This document shows, piece after piece, positions 56,220 through 64,000 of a stretch of DNA of 64,000 bases. The stretch comes from Carnimonas nigrificans ATCC BAA-78 (GTDB lineage Bacteria; Pseudomonadota; Gammaproteobacteria; Pseudomonadales; Halomonadaceae): the NCBI RefSeq assembly GCF_000526695.1, contig NZ_JAGO01000011.1, forward strand, positions 1 through 64,000, read 5' to 3'. Below the pieces are notes generated by a model. It searched no databases. It saw only the letters and a list, made by a program, of their open reading frames with translations, and was not told the origin of the DNA. The position numbers and the translations under genes are program-made. The number at the start of each line of letters is the position of its first letter. The stretch's first letter is position 1.

Positions 56220-59200
56220 TTAATCCATCGTCATCAGGCTGGCATTGCCGCCTGCTGCCGTCGTATCCACACTGGTGGAACACTCCGCCATCAGTCGCTC
56301 AGGCGGTACCAGTGCGTTACCTTCACCCATGGAAGTAATAATCACGATAGCGCCGTCGCGCTCGGCAAGTGCCTTCTGCAATGCCAGCAGGGATTCCTTG
56401 CCGCCATGGTGCAGGGCGATATCAAACTCTTCCTCAAGCGGCTTGGCACTGAGCGTCACAAATCCTTTCAGCATGTCTGGCAAGTCATGATACAGCTTGG
56501 CCGGTACTCGGCTGGAGGCGTCCCACACCAGGCGAGAGCCTGCTTTTACTACCGATTCGAGCTGAATCAGGTACTGCTCTATGGTATCGGCGACGCTGAG
56601 CACCGCATCACGCGCCAGCGTGCGATAGGTGTTGCCTTCTCCGGTAGGGCCGGGCAAACCGTAAGTGTCAGGGCCGAAGAAAGGCTCGTCTGCCTTGGCA
56701 AAATCGACGCCTTTTGCGGCCGCCCAGCGACGCAGCTCGCCCACTTCCTTCTCTGAGCGCTGGTCATGAGAAGTTGGCGTTGCGTAGGTATCGTTACGGG
56801 TTCCGAACGGCCACGCCAGTACGCCTTCAGGACGCTCGGCCAGCAGGCGGTAAAGGTACAGCGGGCCGCCCGCCTTGGGGCCAGTACCGGAAAGCCCCTC
56901 GCCACCAAAGGGCTGCACGCCTACGATGGCACCGACCATGTTGCGGTTAACGTAGAAGTTGCCAACGTGGGAGTTGGAGGCAACATAGTTGATGGTTTCG
57001 TTGATGCGCGTATGAACACCCATGGTCAGGCCGTAGCCGGTATTGCGAATCTGCTTCAGCAAATCGCCCAGGTTTTCGCGCTTATAGCGTACTACGTGGA
57101 GTACGGGGCCGAAGACTTCACGCTCAAGATCAGCGATGGAATCCAGCTCGATCAAGGTGGGCGGCACAAAGGTGCCAGCGCCATCGGCGGCTTGCTGGGC
57201 GCTTTCACCGTGCAGATTGAGCTGATGCACAGTGCGGCCCTTGCTGCGCATGGTGCTGATGTGGCGATTGATGTTATCGCGGGCCTCAGCGTCGATGACC
57301 GGGCCTACGTCGGTTGCGAGTTGCATCGGATCGCCCAGTTGCAGCTCGCGCATGGCTCCCTTGAGCATATCGAGGGTGCGTTCGGCCACATCTTCCTGGA
57401 TGCACAGCACGCGCAGCGCGGAGCAGCGCTGCCCAGCACTGTCGTAAGCGGACATGACAACATCACGAATGACCTGCTCTGGCAGTGCCGAGGAGTCAAC
57501 GATCATGGCGTTCTGGCCGCCGGTTTCAGCAATCAGCGGTACAGGTTTGCCGTTGGCCCCAAGGCGTTTGGCAAGCGTGCGTTGCAGCAGACGGGCCACA
57601 TCGGTAGAGCCGGTAAACATGACGCCCTGAATGCGCTCGTCATCGGTCAGTAGCGGCCCTACCTTGCCACCTTCACCGGGAATCAACTGCAACGCTTCGC
57701 GGGGCACGCCAGCTTCGATAAACAGCTCCACGGCTCGGATGGCGATCAGGGTGGTCTGCTCGGCGGGCTTGGCGAGTACCGTATTGCCGGCTGCCAGCGC
57801 CGCGGCTACCTGTCCGGTGAAGATTGCCAGCGGGAAGTTCCACGGGCTAATGCAGGTAACCGGGCCAAGCGGCAGGTGCGAGGCGTTCTGAAAGGCACTG
57901 CGTACCTGCTGCGCGTAGTAATAGAGGAAATCGACCGCTTCGCGAATTTCTGCCAGCGCGTTGGAGTAGGTTTTTCCCGCTTCACGCACCACAATGCCCA
58001 TCAACTCGGCACGTCTCTCTTCAATCAGTGCCGCCACGCGGTCAAGAATCTCGGCGCGTTTCTCAGGCGTATAGGCTGCCCACTCCGGTGCGAAGTCGGC
58101 GGCTGTCTGAACGGCGCGTTCGACATCAGCCGGTGCGATTTGACGCACACTGCCTACCCTGTCGGTGTGATTGGCCGGGTTAATTACCTCAACGCTCTCA
58201 CCTTCGACGGACTGAAGCGCCGCCGCAACAATCGGGCCGCCTTCAATCTGGCCCGAAGCACCTTCGATCAGACCTTTTTCCAGTGCTTCCAACTGGTCGT
58301 CGCAGGTCAGCTCCATACCACGCGAATTGGAGCGCACCTGACCATACAAGGTGCCCGCCGTGGGGATGTGGGGGTGTGACTTGCCTAACTGACCTTCCTT
58401 TTCTGCCCAGCTCTGTGCCTGTGCCACGGGATCGAGAATCAGCGATTCGAGCGGCAGGTTAGGATCAGCGACCTGGTTCACGAATGAGGTATTGGCGCCG
58501 TTTTCAAGCAAACGACGCACCAGATAGGCCAGCAGCGTTTCATGGCTGCCTACCGGCGCATAGATACGGCACGGGCGGTTGAGCTTGTCGCTGCTGACGA
58601 TCTGGCCGTAAAGCGGCTCGCCCATGCCGTGCAGGCATTGGAATTCGTACTGGCCGCGGTAGTAGGTGGAAGGGTCGGCCATCTCGTAAATGGTGGCGAC
58701 AGTGCGCGCGTTGTGAGTGGCAAACTGGGGGTAGATGTATTTCTGCGCATCGAGCAGCTTGCGCGCGCACGCAACATAAGAGATATCGGTGTAAGGCTTG
58801 CGGGTAAAGACCGGAAAGTCCTCAAGACCTTCTACCTGAGTGCGCTTGATCTCGGTATCCCAGTAGGCACCTTTCACCAGACGAATCATCAGGCGGTGGT
58901 TACTGCGCTTCGCGAGATCAACAATATAGTCGATGACATAGAAGCAGCGCTTCTGATACCCCTGCACAACGAAGCCAATGCCTTCCCAGCCCTGAAGCTC
59001 AGGTTCGAAACAGAGGCGCTCAAGCAGATCGAGCGATAGTTCCAGACGCTCGACTTCTTCTGCATCAATGTTAAGACCGATGTTGTGCTGTCTGGCGAGT
59101 TTGGCGAGGCGCAGCAGCACCGGATACAGCTCTTGATGAACGCGGTCGTGCTGAGCGCGGAAGTAGCGGGGGTGGATCGCCGACAGCTTGATCGAAATAC

Positions 59201-60005
59201 CCGGGCCTTCGTAAACGCCCTTGCCAGCCGAATCCTTGCCAATCGCTTCGATGGCTGTTTCGTAATCCTTGATATAGCGCTGTGCATCGGCATCGGTCAT
59301 CGCCGCTTCGCCCAGCATATCGTAGGAGTAACGGAAGCCTTGCTGCTCAAGACGCTTGGCGTTACCGACCGCCTTTTCGATGGTTTCGCCCGTCACGAAC
59401 TGCTCGCCCATCATGCGCATGGCCATATCCATGCCCTTGCGAATCAGCGGTTCACCGAACTTGCCCAATGCGCGGGTAAGACTAGCGCCGAGGGTCTTGT
59501 CGCTGGAAGGGGTCACCAGCTTACCGGTAATCATCAGACCCCAGGCGGCAGCGTTGACAAAGGTCGAGCTGTTTTTGCCCAGATGCGACTTCCAGTCACC
59601 TTCATAAAGCTTGTCGCGAATAAGCGCATTCCGCGTAGCCGCATCAGGGACACGCAGCAGTGCTTCAGCCAGACACATCAAGGCGATGCCTTCCTGCGAA
59701 GAGAGTGAAAACTCTTGCAGTAGCCCCTGAATCAGCCCCTCTTTACCGCGGGCAGAGTCGCTGTTGCGCAAGCCTTCGGCAATCTTGTAGGCAAGATCAT
59801 GAATGCGCCCGGTTTGCTCTTCAGGGAGATGCACCGATTCGAGCAGCATGGGAATCGCTTCGGTCTCGGGAAGATGCCAGGCGCGAGTAATTGCCTGACG
59901 CAGCGGAGAGCGCTGCGGAAGCGGCGTTATGTGCGCAAAGGGCTGATAGTCGCCATTAGCGGCGAGCGTATCGGTACCATTGTGAAGCTGATTGGAGACG
60001 GACAT
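56220..60005 (-). CDS. putA: Bifunctional proline dehydrogenase / P5C dehydrogenase PutA
   Basis: A 1261-residue enzyme that oxidises proline to glutamate in two steps. The FAD-dependent proline dehydrogenase half includes GPGISIKLSAIHPRY and the RLVKGAYWDTEIK motif. The aldehyde dehydrogenase half has ISPWNFPLAIFTGQ, ETGGQNAMIV with the catalytic Glu and GQRCSALR with catalytic Cys861. A C-terminal domain follows. The N-terminus starts MSVSNQLHNGTDTLAANG and has no ribbon-helix-helix DNA-binding domain, so it cannot be a self-repressor like the E. coli protein. A divergent Lrp-type gene probably takes that role. Confidence 0.96.
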   Translation of the reverse strand: MSVSNQLHNGTDTLAANGDYQPFAHITPLPQRSPLRQAITRAWHLPETEAIPMLLESVHLPEEQTGRIHDLAYKIAEGLRNSDSARGKEGLIQGLLQEFSLSSQEGIALMCLAEALLRVPDAATRNALIRDKLYEGDWKSHLGKNSSTFVNAAAWGLMITGKLVTPSSDKTLGASLTRALGKFGEPLIRKGMDMAMRMMGEQFVTGETIEKAVGNAKRLEQQGFRYSYDMLGEAAMTDADAQRYIKDYETAIEAIGKDSAGKGVYEGPGISIKLSAIHPRYFRAQHDRVHQELYPVLLRLAKLARQHNIGLNIDAEEVERLELSLDLLERLCFEPELQGWEGIGFVVQGYQKRCFYVIDYIVDLAKRSNHRLMIRLVKGAYWDTEIKRTQVEGLEDFPVFTRKPYTDISYVACARKLLDAQKYIYPQFATHNARTVATIYEMADPSTYYRGQYEFQCLHGMGEPLYGQIVSSDKLNRPCRIYAPVGSHETLLAYLVRRLLENGANTSFVNQVADPNLPLESLILDPVAQAQSWAEKEGQLGKSHPHIPTAGTLYGQVRSNSRGMELTCDDQLEALEKGLIEGASGQIEGGPIVAAALQSVEGESVEVINPANHTDRVGSVRQIAPADVERAVQTAADFAPEWAAYTPEKRAEILDRVAALIEERRAELMGIVVREAGKTYSNALAEIREAVDFLYYYAQQVRSAFQNASHLPLGPVTCISPWNFPLAIFTGQVAAALAAGNTVLAKPAEQTTLIAIRAVELFIEAGVPREALQLIPGEGGKVGPLLTDDERIQGVMFTGSTDVARLLQRTLAKRLGANGKPVPLIAETGGQNAMIVDSSALPEQVIRDVVMSAYDSAGQRCSALRVLCIQEDVAERTLDMLKGAMRELQLGDPMQLATDVGPVIDAEARDNINRHISTMRSKGRTVHQLNLHGESAQQAADGAGTFVPPTLIELDSIADLEREVFGPVLHVVRYKRENLGDLLKQIRNTGYGLTMGVHTRINETINYVASNSHVGNFYVNRNMVGAIVGVQPFGGEGLSGTGPKAGGPLYLYRLLAERPEGVLAWPFGTRNDTYATPTSHDQRSEKEVGELRRWAAAKGVDFAKADEPFFGPDTYGLPGPTGEGNTYRTLARDAVLSVADTIEQYLIQLESVVKAGSRLVWDASSRVPAKLYHDLPDMLKGFVTLSAKPLEEEFDIALHHGGKESLLALQKALAERDGAIVIITSMGEGNALVPPERLMAECSTSVDTTAAGGNASLMTMD

Positions 60006-60122
60006 TGCGCGAACTCACGGATATAGGATGAATGGTCGGCGTTTCTTTGCTTATTTGCCTATGTTCAAGCAATATGCGCTGAATTATTCACTAAAATTTA
60101 CTATTTTTTTGGAGAAAAGTTC

Positions 60123-60620
60123 GTGGGCGATGCGCAGGAGTATCAACTCGATCGCAAGGACGTCCAGATTCTCAATGAATTGCAGCGTGATGGGCGTATT
60201 GCCAATACGCGTCTGGCCGAGCTGGTTAACCTGTCGCCAAGCGCTGTGCTGGCGCGGGTTCAGCGTTTGACCCGTGAGGGATTTATCCTTGGTTATGAAG
60301 CGCGTTTGAATCCCAACAAGCTGGATGCCGCTCTGCTGATATTTGTTGAGGTATTCCTCGACCGCACGGTCTCCAACGTCTTCAACGACTTCAAATATGC
60401 CATCAAGGATCGCCCTGAAATTCTTGAATGCCACATGGTGGCAGGCGGATTCGATTATCTGCTCAAGACGCGCCACCGCAGCATGGAGGGGTATCGCGAG
60501 TTTGCCGGTCGGGTGTTATGGGACATGCCGGGCGTGCGCGAAACACGTACCTTTGCGGTAATGGAAGAGGTGAAGGATACGCCGCTGCTGGATATTCGCC
60601 CGACGCGAGTGCTGCGCTAA
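60123..60620 (+). CDS. putR: Lrp/AsnC-family regulator, probable PutR
   Basis: A 165-residue Lrp-type regulator. The N-terminal helix-turn-helix (LDRKDVQILNELQRDGRIANTRLAELVNLSPSAVLARVQRL) is followed by a RAM ligand-binding domain (VAGGFDYLLKTRHRSMEGYREF). It starts with GTG at 60123 with GGAG 8 nt upstream. It is divergent from putA with a 117-nt shared region. In bacteria whose PutA lacks the DNA-binding domain, an adjacent Lrp-type PutR activates putA in response to proline; the same job is inferred here. Confidence 0.85.
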   Translation: MGDAQEYQLDRKDVQILNELQRDGRIANTRLAELVNLSPSAVLARVQRLTREGFILGYEARLNPNKLDAALLIFVEVFLDRTVSNVFNDFKYAIKDRPEILECHMVAGGFDYLLKTRHRSMEGYREFAGRVLWDMPGVRETRTFAVMEEVKDTPLLDIRPTRVLR

Positions 60621-60707
60621 CTTATGTGGCTGCATCCAGCCATTCCCGAAAGTGCTGATCACATTCCATAACACTTTTATCAAGGCGCGCTATAAGGAGG
60701 CGGTGGC

Positions 60708-61316
60708 ATGTACTTTTACAGACCGAAAGAGGGCCATGGTCTCGCTCACGATCCCTTCAATGCCATTATCGCCCCGCGCCCCATCGGTTGGATCTCTTCG
60801 AAGGATAGTGACGGCACGCTGAATCTTGCGCCTTATAGCTTCTTCAACGCTTTTAACTATGTGCCGCCCATTATTGGATTCAGCAGTGTTGGGCGTAAGG
60901 ATAGTCTGACGAATATTGAGGCGACCGGTGAATTTGTCTGGAATCTGGCCAGCGAAGCGTTGGCCGAACAGATGAACCTTTCCTGTAGTGCCGTAGCGCT
61001 GGAAGTCGATGAATTTGCATTGGCAGGGCTGGCGCCAGCGGCAAGCAGTGAGATAGCCGTGCCGAGGGTGGCGGCAGCGCCGGTCGCCTTTGAGTGCCGC
61101 CTGAGCCAGATAGTGCAGCTTAACGACAGCCATGGTGTTGAGATCGAGAGTTGGCTGGTACTCGGGGAAGTTGTAGGTATTCACATAGATCAACGCCTGA
61201 TCGTTGACGATATGTTCGATACCGTTGCCGCGAAGCCATTAACGCGGGGAGGCGGCCCCGGTGATTACTTCACGATCAGCGAGGCCGCACGTTTCGAGAT
61301 GCGACGACCGCAATAA
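60708..61316 (+). CDS. Flavin reductase-like FMN-binding protein
   Basis: A 202-residue split-barrel protein of the flavin reductase-like domain family. FNAIIAPRPIGWISSKDSDGTLNLAPYSFFNAFNYVPPIIGFSS is the typical FMN-binding start, and FVWNLASEALAEQMN and GVEIESWLVLGEVVGIHID also match. Substrate and partner are not clear; relatives are NAD(P)H:flavin reductases or stand-alone FMN proteins. It lies 87 nt after the Lrp-type gene on the same strand. Confidence 0.88.
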   Translation: MYFYRPKEGHGLAHDPFNAIIAPRPIGWISSKDSDGTLNLAPYSFFNAFNYVPPIIGFSSVGRKDSLTNIEATGEFVWNLASEALAEQMNLSCSAVALEVDEFALAGLAPAASSEIAVPRVAAAPVAFECRLSQIVQLNDSHGVEIESWLVLGEVVGIHIDQRLIVDDMFDTVAAKPLTRGGGPGDYFTISEAARFEMRRPQ

Positions 61317-61348
61317 ATTTCTGCTGCATTGGCTTAGGTGACAGCACA

Positions 61349-61382
61349 AAAAAACGCTGCTTTAAGGAAGAGCAGCGTTTTT
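61349..61382. terminator. Bidirectional terminator after the flavin reductase-like gene
   Basis: AAAACGCTGC and GCAGCGTTTT form a 10-bp stem with an 11-nt loop, flanked by A on the left and T on the right. It separates two convergent genes. Confidence 0.88.
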
Positions 61383-61411
61383 CATTATGCAGGCGCTTAA
61401 TTGGCGTGGAA

Positions 61412-61717
61412 TCAACGGTGATCGGTACCGCCCACTACATGCAAGCGAGTGGGCTCGGTGGTATCGAGCCATTGATTGATACGGTGTGGCCCGAAGCCTT
61501 CAGGAGCATCCTTGAAATTCAGTAGATAAAGAGTGTCCTGTGCAAGGCTATGTATGCGTAAGCGCAGGAACAGCTCTCGCGGGCCAAGGGATGTAGCAAT
61601 CAGCCAGGTGCCGTCGGTTACAGCGGTGCATGGGCCACTTTTTTCAAGTGCTGCGTTTACCTTTTCGAACCGTTCGGTGTCGGCAGGGATGTCACACACA
61701 ACGATGTAGCGTTCCAT
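61412..61717 (-). CDS. Small SinR/Cas2-like protein (101 aa)
   Basis: A 101-residue protein of unknown role. Its pattern is strand (MERYIVVCDIP), helix (ERFEKVNAALEKSG), strand (CTAVTDGTWLIAT), helix (ELFLRLRIHSLA), strand (DTLYLLNF), the ferredoxin-like layout of stand-alone SinR / Cas2-like proteins, with the D-TWLI-T motif of that group. There is no CRISPR array or cas gene nearby, so a defence role is not implied. The start at 61717 has AGAGG 7 nt upstream; an in-frame TTG at 61741 has none. Family assignment is from pattern memory and is tentative. Confidence 0.65.
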   Translation of the reverse strand: MERYIVVCDIPADTERFEKVNAALEKSGPCTAVTDGTWLIATSLGPRELFLRLRIHSLAQDTLYLLNFKDAPEGFGPHRINQWLDTTEPTRLHVVGGTDHR

Positions 61718-61867
61718 GGTCGAGCCTCTTGTTTCATTCAATTCATACTATTTTCAAGCACGAGGTTGACGTGAACAGGAAATCCGACCACTATCAAAAA
61801 CATGAAGTGGGAAGGTCGGATACCTGCCTGCATTTTGCTTCGAAGGCTGCAACCCTCGAAGCTGTTG

Positions 61868-61905
61868 GAAACGCCCGGTGCTGCAACACCGGGCGTTTCT
61901 CGTTT
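61868..61905. terminator. Strong hairpin between the SinR-like gene and the small ORF
   Basis: GAAACGCCCGGTG (61868-61880) and CACCGGGCGTTTC (61887-61899) form a perfect 13-bp stem with a CTGCAA loop. Only short T runs follow on either strand. It lies 15 nt past the stop of the small minus-strand ORF, which it could terminate. Confidence 0.65.
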
Positions 61906-61914
61906 ATGGCACTG

Positions 61915-62112
61915 TCACTTCTGGATGTTCGATCGCATGATGTCGATCCTCTTGCGACTGCCGGAGTGATAGAGGCAATCAGCATTGATGTATAGAATAT
62001 GGCCTGCCTGATAGCAACCTTCTGTCGTCGCTTTAACGCCCCCTGCAAGGGGCAAGCGTGCCGTAAAAATGCTTGTCTGTCGGTTGCTGTATTGTAGCTG
62101 TACGCGGCACAC
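61915..62112 (-). CDS. Candidate small protein (65 aa)
   Basis: A GTG-started 65-codon ORF with AAGG about 8 nt upstream. It has the beginning MCRVQLQYSNRQTSIFTAR, a middle ATTEGCYQAGHILYINADC and a basic end SGSRKRIDIMRSNIQK. Composition and codon use look coding, three Cys are present, and a strong hairpin follows the stop. I recognise no family. It might be a small regulator or toxin-like protein, but nothing in the sequence shows that. Confidence 0.4.
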   Translation of the reverse strand: MCRVQLQYSNRQTSIFTARLPLAGGVKATTEGCYQAGHILYINADCLYHSGSRKRIDIMRSNIQK

Positions 62113-62491
62113 GCTTTAGCCTTACGATAGTGGCCTTCTGCTACGCCCACAAGTGGATAAGTTGTGACTAACTTGTGTAATTTGGTGTATAGACCTGACA
62201 AGGCCCGTAAGTCAACGTGGTCGTGGTGCTAAAAAATTTTCGATGGATCTTTTTTTGTCATCAGACGGGAATTCAATGGGCTTCAGGTGCTCATACCTGT
62301 AGTTCACCGGTATCCTTGTTGGCTCTCAATGCCGAATCATTGAGGGCAATTCCTCGGTAGCGGTGATGCCGAAGGGCTATCAAAGGTAGGCTGACGAGGC
62401 GCCATTCAACATCGCTGGCAGTGCGCCTGCGCTTTCCAGGCAGTCAGAGAAGCGCAGCGATCAATAGTACGTAATTGTTTGGGAGCATGTT
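62113..62491. other. Gene-free stretch upstream of rstA
   Basis: No supported gene. Longer minus frames here overlap the small ORF in another frame and have no recognisable product. It should contain the rstA promoter, which I cannot pinpoint. Confidence 0.4.
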
Positions 62492-63193
62492 TTGGAGAAT
62501 CACCAAGACCACATTCTGATCATTGAAGATGATGATCGTCTGGCGGCGCTCACGCGCGAATATCTTGAAGGCAATGGCTTTCAGGTGAGTGTGGAACAGG
62601 ATGGTGCAAAGGGCGCCGAGCAGATTCTAGCGCTGCGCCCGGACCTTGTTATTCTGGACCTTATGCTGCCGGGAGAAGACGGCCTGTCGATTTGTCGGCG
62701 CGTGCGCCCTCAATACAGCGGCCCCATCCTGATGCTTACCGCTCGTACTGATGACATGGATCAGGTGCTCGGGCTGGAGATGGGCGCCGATGATTACGTG
62801 CCCAAGCCTGTACCGCCACGCGTACTGCTGGCCCGCATGAGAGCGCTGATGCGTCGCTCGGAAGGGCTGGAAGGCGGCGCTTCGGAAGGTCGTCTTGAGT
62901 TCAAGGATCTGGTTATCGACTCGGGAACCCGCGAGGCGTGGCTTAATGCAGAGCGCATTGACCTGACCAGCGCTGAATTCGATCTGCTGTGGTTTTTGGC
63001 CTCCAACGCGGGCCGTGTACTGTCACGGGAAGAGATATTCTCGGCGCTGAGAGGAATCAAGTACGACGGTCAGGATCGCTCGATTGATGTGCGTGTCTCG
63101 CGCATTCGGCCAAAAATCGGCGATGATCCCAATCATCCTCAGCGTATCAAGACAGTTCGCAGCAAAGGCTATCTTTTCGTTAGAGAACTGTGA
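62492..63193 (+). CDS. rstA: OmpR-family response regulator, RstA-like
   Basis: A 233-residue response regulator. The receiver domain has the acidic cluster IIEDDDR, the phospho-accepting Asp in LVILDLMLPGEDG, Thr in MLTAR and Lys in VPKPVPP. A winged-helix DNA-binding domain follows (IDLTSAEFDLLWFLASNAG, DRSIDVRVSRIRPKI). The receiver and C-terminus (RIKTVRSKGYLFV) resemble E. coli RstA. It starts with TTG at 62492, with GGGAG 6 nt upstream. The stop overlaps the kinase start (TGATG), so they are cotranslated. In E. coli RstAB lies in the PhoP regulon; signal here is unknown. Confidence 0.88.
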   Translation: MENHQDHILIIEDDDRLAALTREYLEGNGFQVSVEQDGAKGAEQILALRPDLVILDLMLPGEDGLSICRRVRPQYSGPILMLTARTDDMDQVLGLEMGADDYVPKPVPPRVLLARMRALMRRSEGLEGGASEGRLEFKDLVIDSGTREAWLNAERIDLTSAEFDLLWFLASNAGRVLSREEIFSALRGIKYDGQDRSIDVRVSRIRPKIGDDPNHPQRIKTVRSKGYLFVREL

Positions 63194-64000
63194 TGCCCGA
63201 TCAGCATCAGCGCCGCTCCGCCCATCAACTGCTGACCATTTTCGCCTGGCAAATGGTCGTGGTGGCTGTTTGTGTTCTGCTGCTGTGGGTCTATCAGGTC
63301 GTACGTGACCTTCAGTATCGCGAACAGCTTGCGGGGCTGCCCACTGCGGTGGTCTCCTACCTGCTTGACGATCAGGCGCCTTCTGACCGGGCAGGCTGGC
63401 TCTACGTCAATGAAGAGCGGCTGGGAGTAGGGCTTTCGGTATTGGCACCCGAGGCGACCAATCTTGGCTTTCGCGAGCGCATGCTGCTGCGCTGGACGGG
63501 AGTCTCCGCCGCTTTCAACGGTTCCCACTGGTCATTTTACCGAACGATCAATAACGACTCTGCGGTACTCGTACTCTCTTCCGTTTCCTCTTCAAGCGAT
63601 TTTCCCAATCACATCCTGAGATTGCTGCGCGGCTGGGTGGAAAATGTGCCACCGGTTGCCAGGGAAGCGCGCATTTCGCGCCTGGTGGCGGCCAGTGGAC
63701 TGCCAATGACCATCGGCAGCGGTAGACCAACCGGGCTTTCCTCCGTGCAAATTGAAAGGCTGTCGGCGGGCGACCCTGTTGTGGTGGTTGATGGTCATGC
63801 ACATGCCAGCTTCTTCATTCTGCTCAACGATCAACGCTGGATAAAAATCGGGCCTGTCGCGTTTGAAGAGGGCGTTTCTCTGCCCATGGTACTGCTGCTG
63901 TTGGCGCTGGGCGGTTTAGGCGCAACGCTGGTGACACGGGCGCTTTTTTGGCGCGACAACCGCTCCATGCGCCGTCTGGCGACCAATGCCGAGCTTTTCT
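63193..64000 (+). CDS. rstB: Sensor histidine kinase, RstB-like (truncated by window end)
   Basis: The frame is open from ATG 63193 to the end of the window (269 codons). A cytoplasmic start (MPDQHQRRSAHQL) precedes a membrane helix (about 14-34), then a periplasmic sensor domain of about 190 residues, a second helix (about 226-246, LPMVLLLLALGGLGATLV) and the start of a HAMP-like region (RDNRSMRRLATNAE). The kinase core lies beyond the window. It overlaps the response regulator stop by one base, the usual arrangement for a kinase partner. RstB identity is from the partner and the topology. Confidence 0.82.
   Translation, partial: MPDQHQRRSAHQLLTIFAWQMVVVAVCVLLLWVYQVVRDLQYREQLAGLPTAVVSYLLDDQAPSDRAGWLYVNEERLGVGLSVLAPEATNLGFRERMLLRWTGVSAAFNGSHWSFYRTINNDSAVLVLSSVSSSSDFPNHILRLLRGWVENVPPVAREARISRLVAASGLPMTIGSGRPTGLSSVQIERLSAGDPVVVVDGHAHASFFILLNDQRWIKIGPVAFEEGVSLPMVLLLLALGGLGATLVTRALFWRDNRSMRRLATNAELF

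Overview
The window is chromosomal DNA of a gammaproteobacterium with moderate-to-high GC content. Gene content and protein sequences suggest the Halomonadaceae / Oceanospirillales area, but no species can be named from sequence alone. I see no phage, insertion sequence, CRISPR array or tRNA gene. Nearly all of it is dense housekeeping sequence, with most of the novelty in small ORFs and leader regions.

Layout. It opens with the 5S rRNA and terminator that end an rrn operon. Two paralogous lipoproteins built of 11-residue Ala/Asp/Lys repeats follow (0.6-1.8 kb). A minus-strand block (2-7 kb) carries a Tim44-like protein, yaaA, tas, a LOG-family enzyme, a DUF501 protein, ybaK and an unknown. 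A PatB/MalY-type C-S lyase comes next. A copper module (8.5-11.9 kb) holds a copZ-like chaperone, cueR and copA, with two CueR-type operators carrying the 19-bp spacer. Then come cnoX, acnA, trxB, slyX and a membrane-anchored cold-shock protein.

From 18.7 to 25.5 kb a minus-strand block runs map-glnD-(Spx/ArsC-like)-dapD-dapE-unknown. It covers N-terminal Met removal, nitrogen signalling and diaminopimelate/lysine synthesis. Divergent from it is the large envelope and translation cluster (25.9-46 kb): rpsB-tsf-pyrH-frr-uppS-cdsA-rseP-bamA-skp-lpxD-fabZ-lpxA-lpxB-rnhB-dnaE-accA-tilS. This is the classical gammaproteobacterial order, but dxr is missing from its usual place. rho, ubiD, fre and folM follow.

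The most interesting stretch is 51.2-51.8 kb, upstream of a DAHP synthase gene. It shows what looks like a complete transcription attenuator: promoter, a 50-codon ORF ending in a Tyr-Phe-Gly-Tyr-Trp-Phe run, competing RNA segments, a 14-bp terminator, and then a second small ORF with a strong ribosome binding site. The right end holds proline use genes (putP, putA without the N-terminal DNA-binding domain, and a divergent Lrp-type regulator), dps, a flavin reductase-like protein, a small SinR/Cas2-like protein, and an RstA/RstB-like two-component system whose kinase runs off the window.
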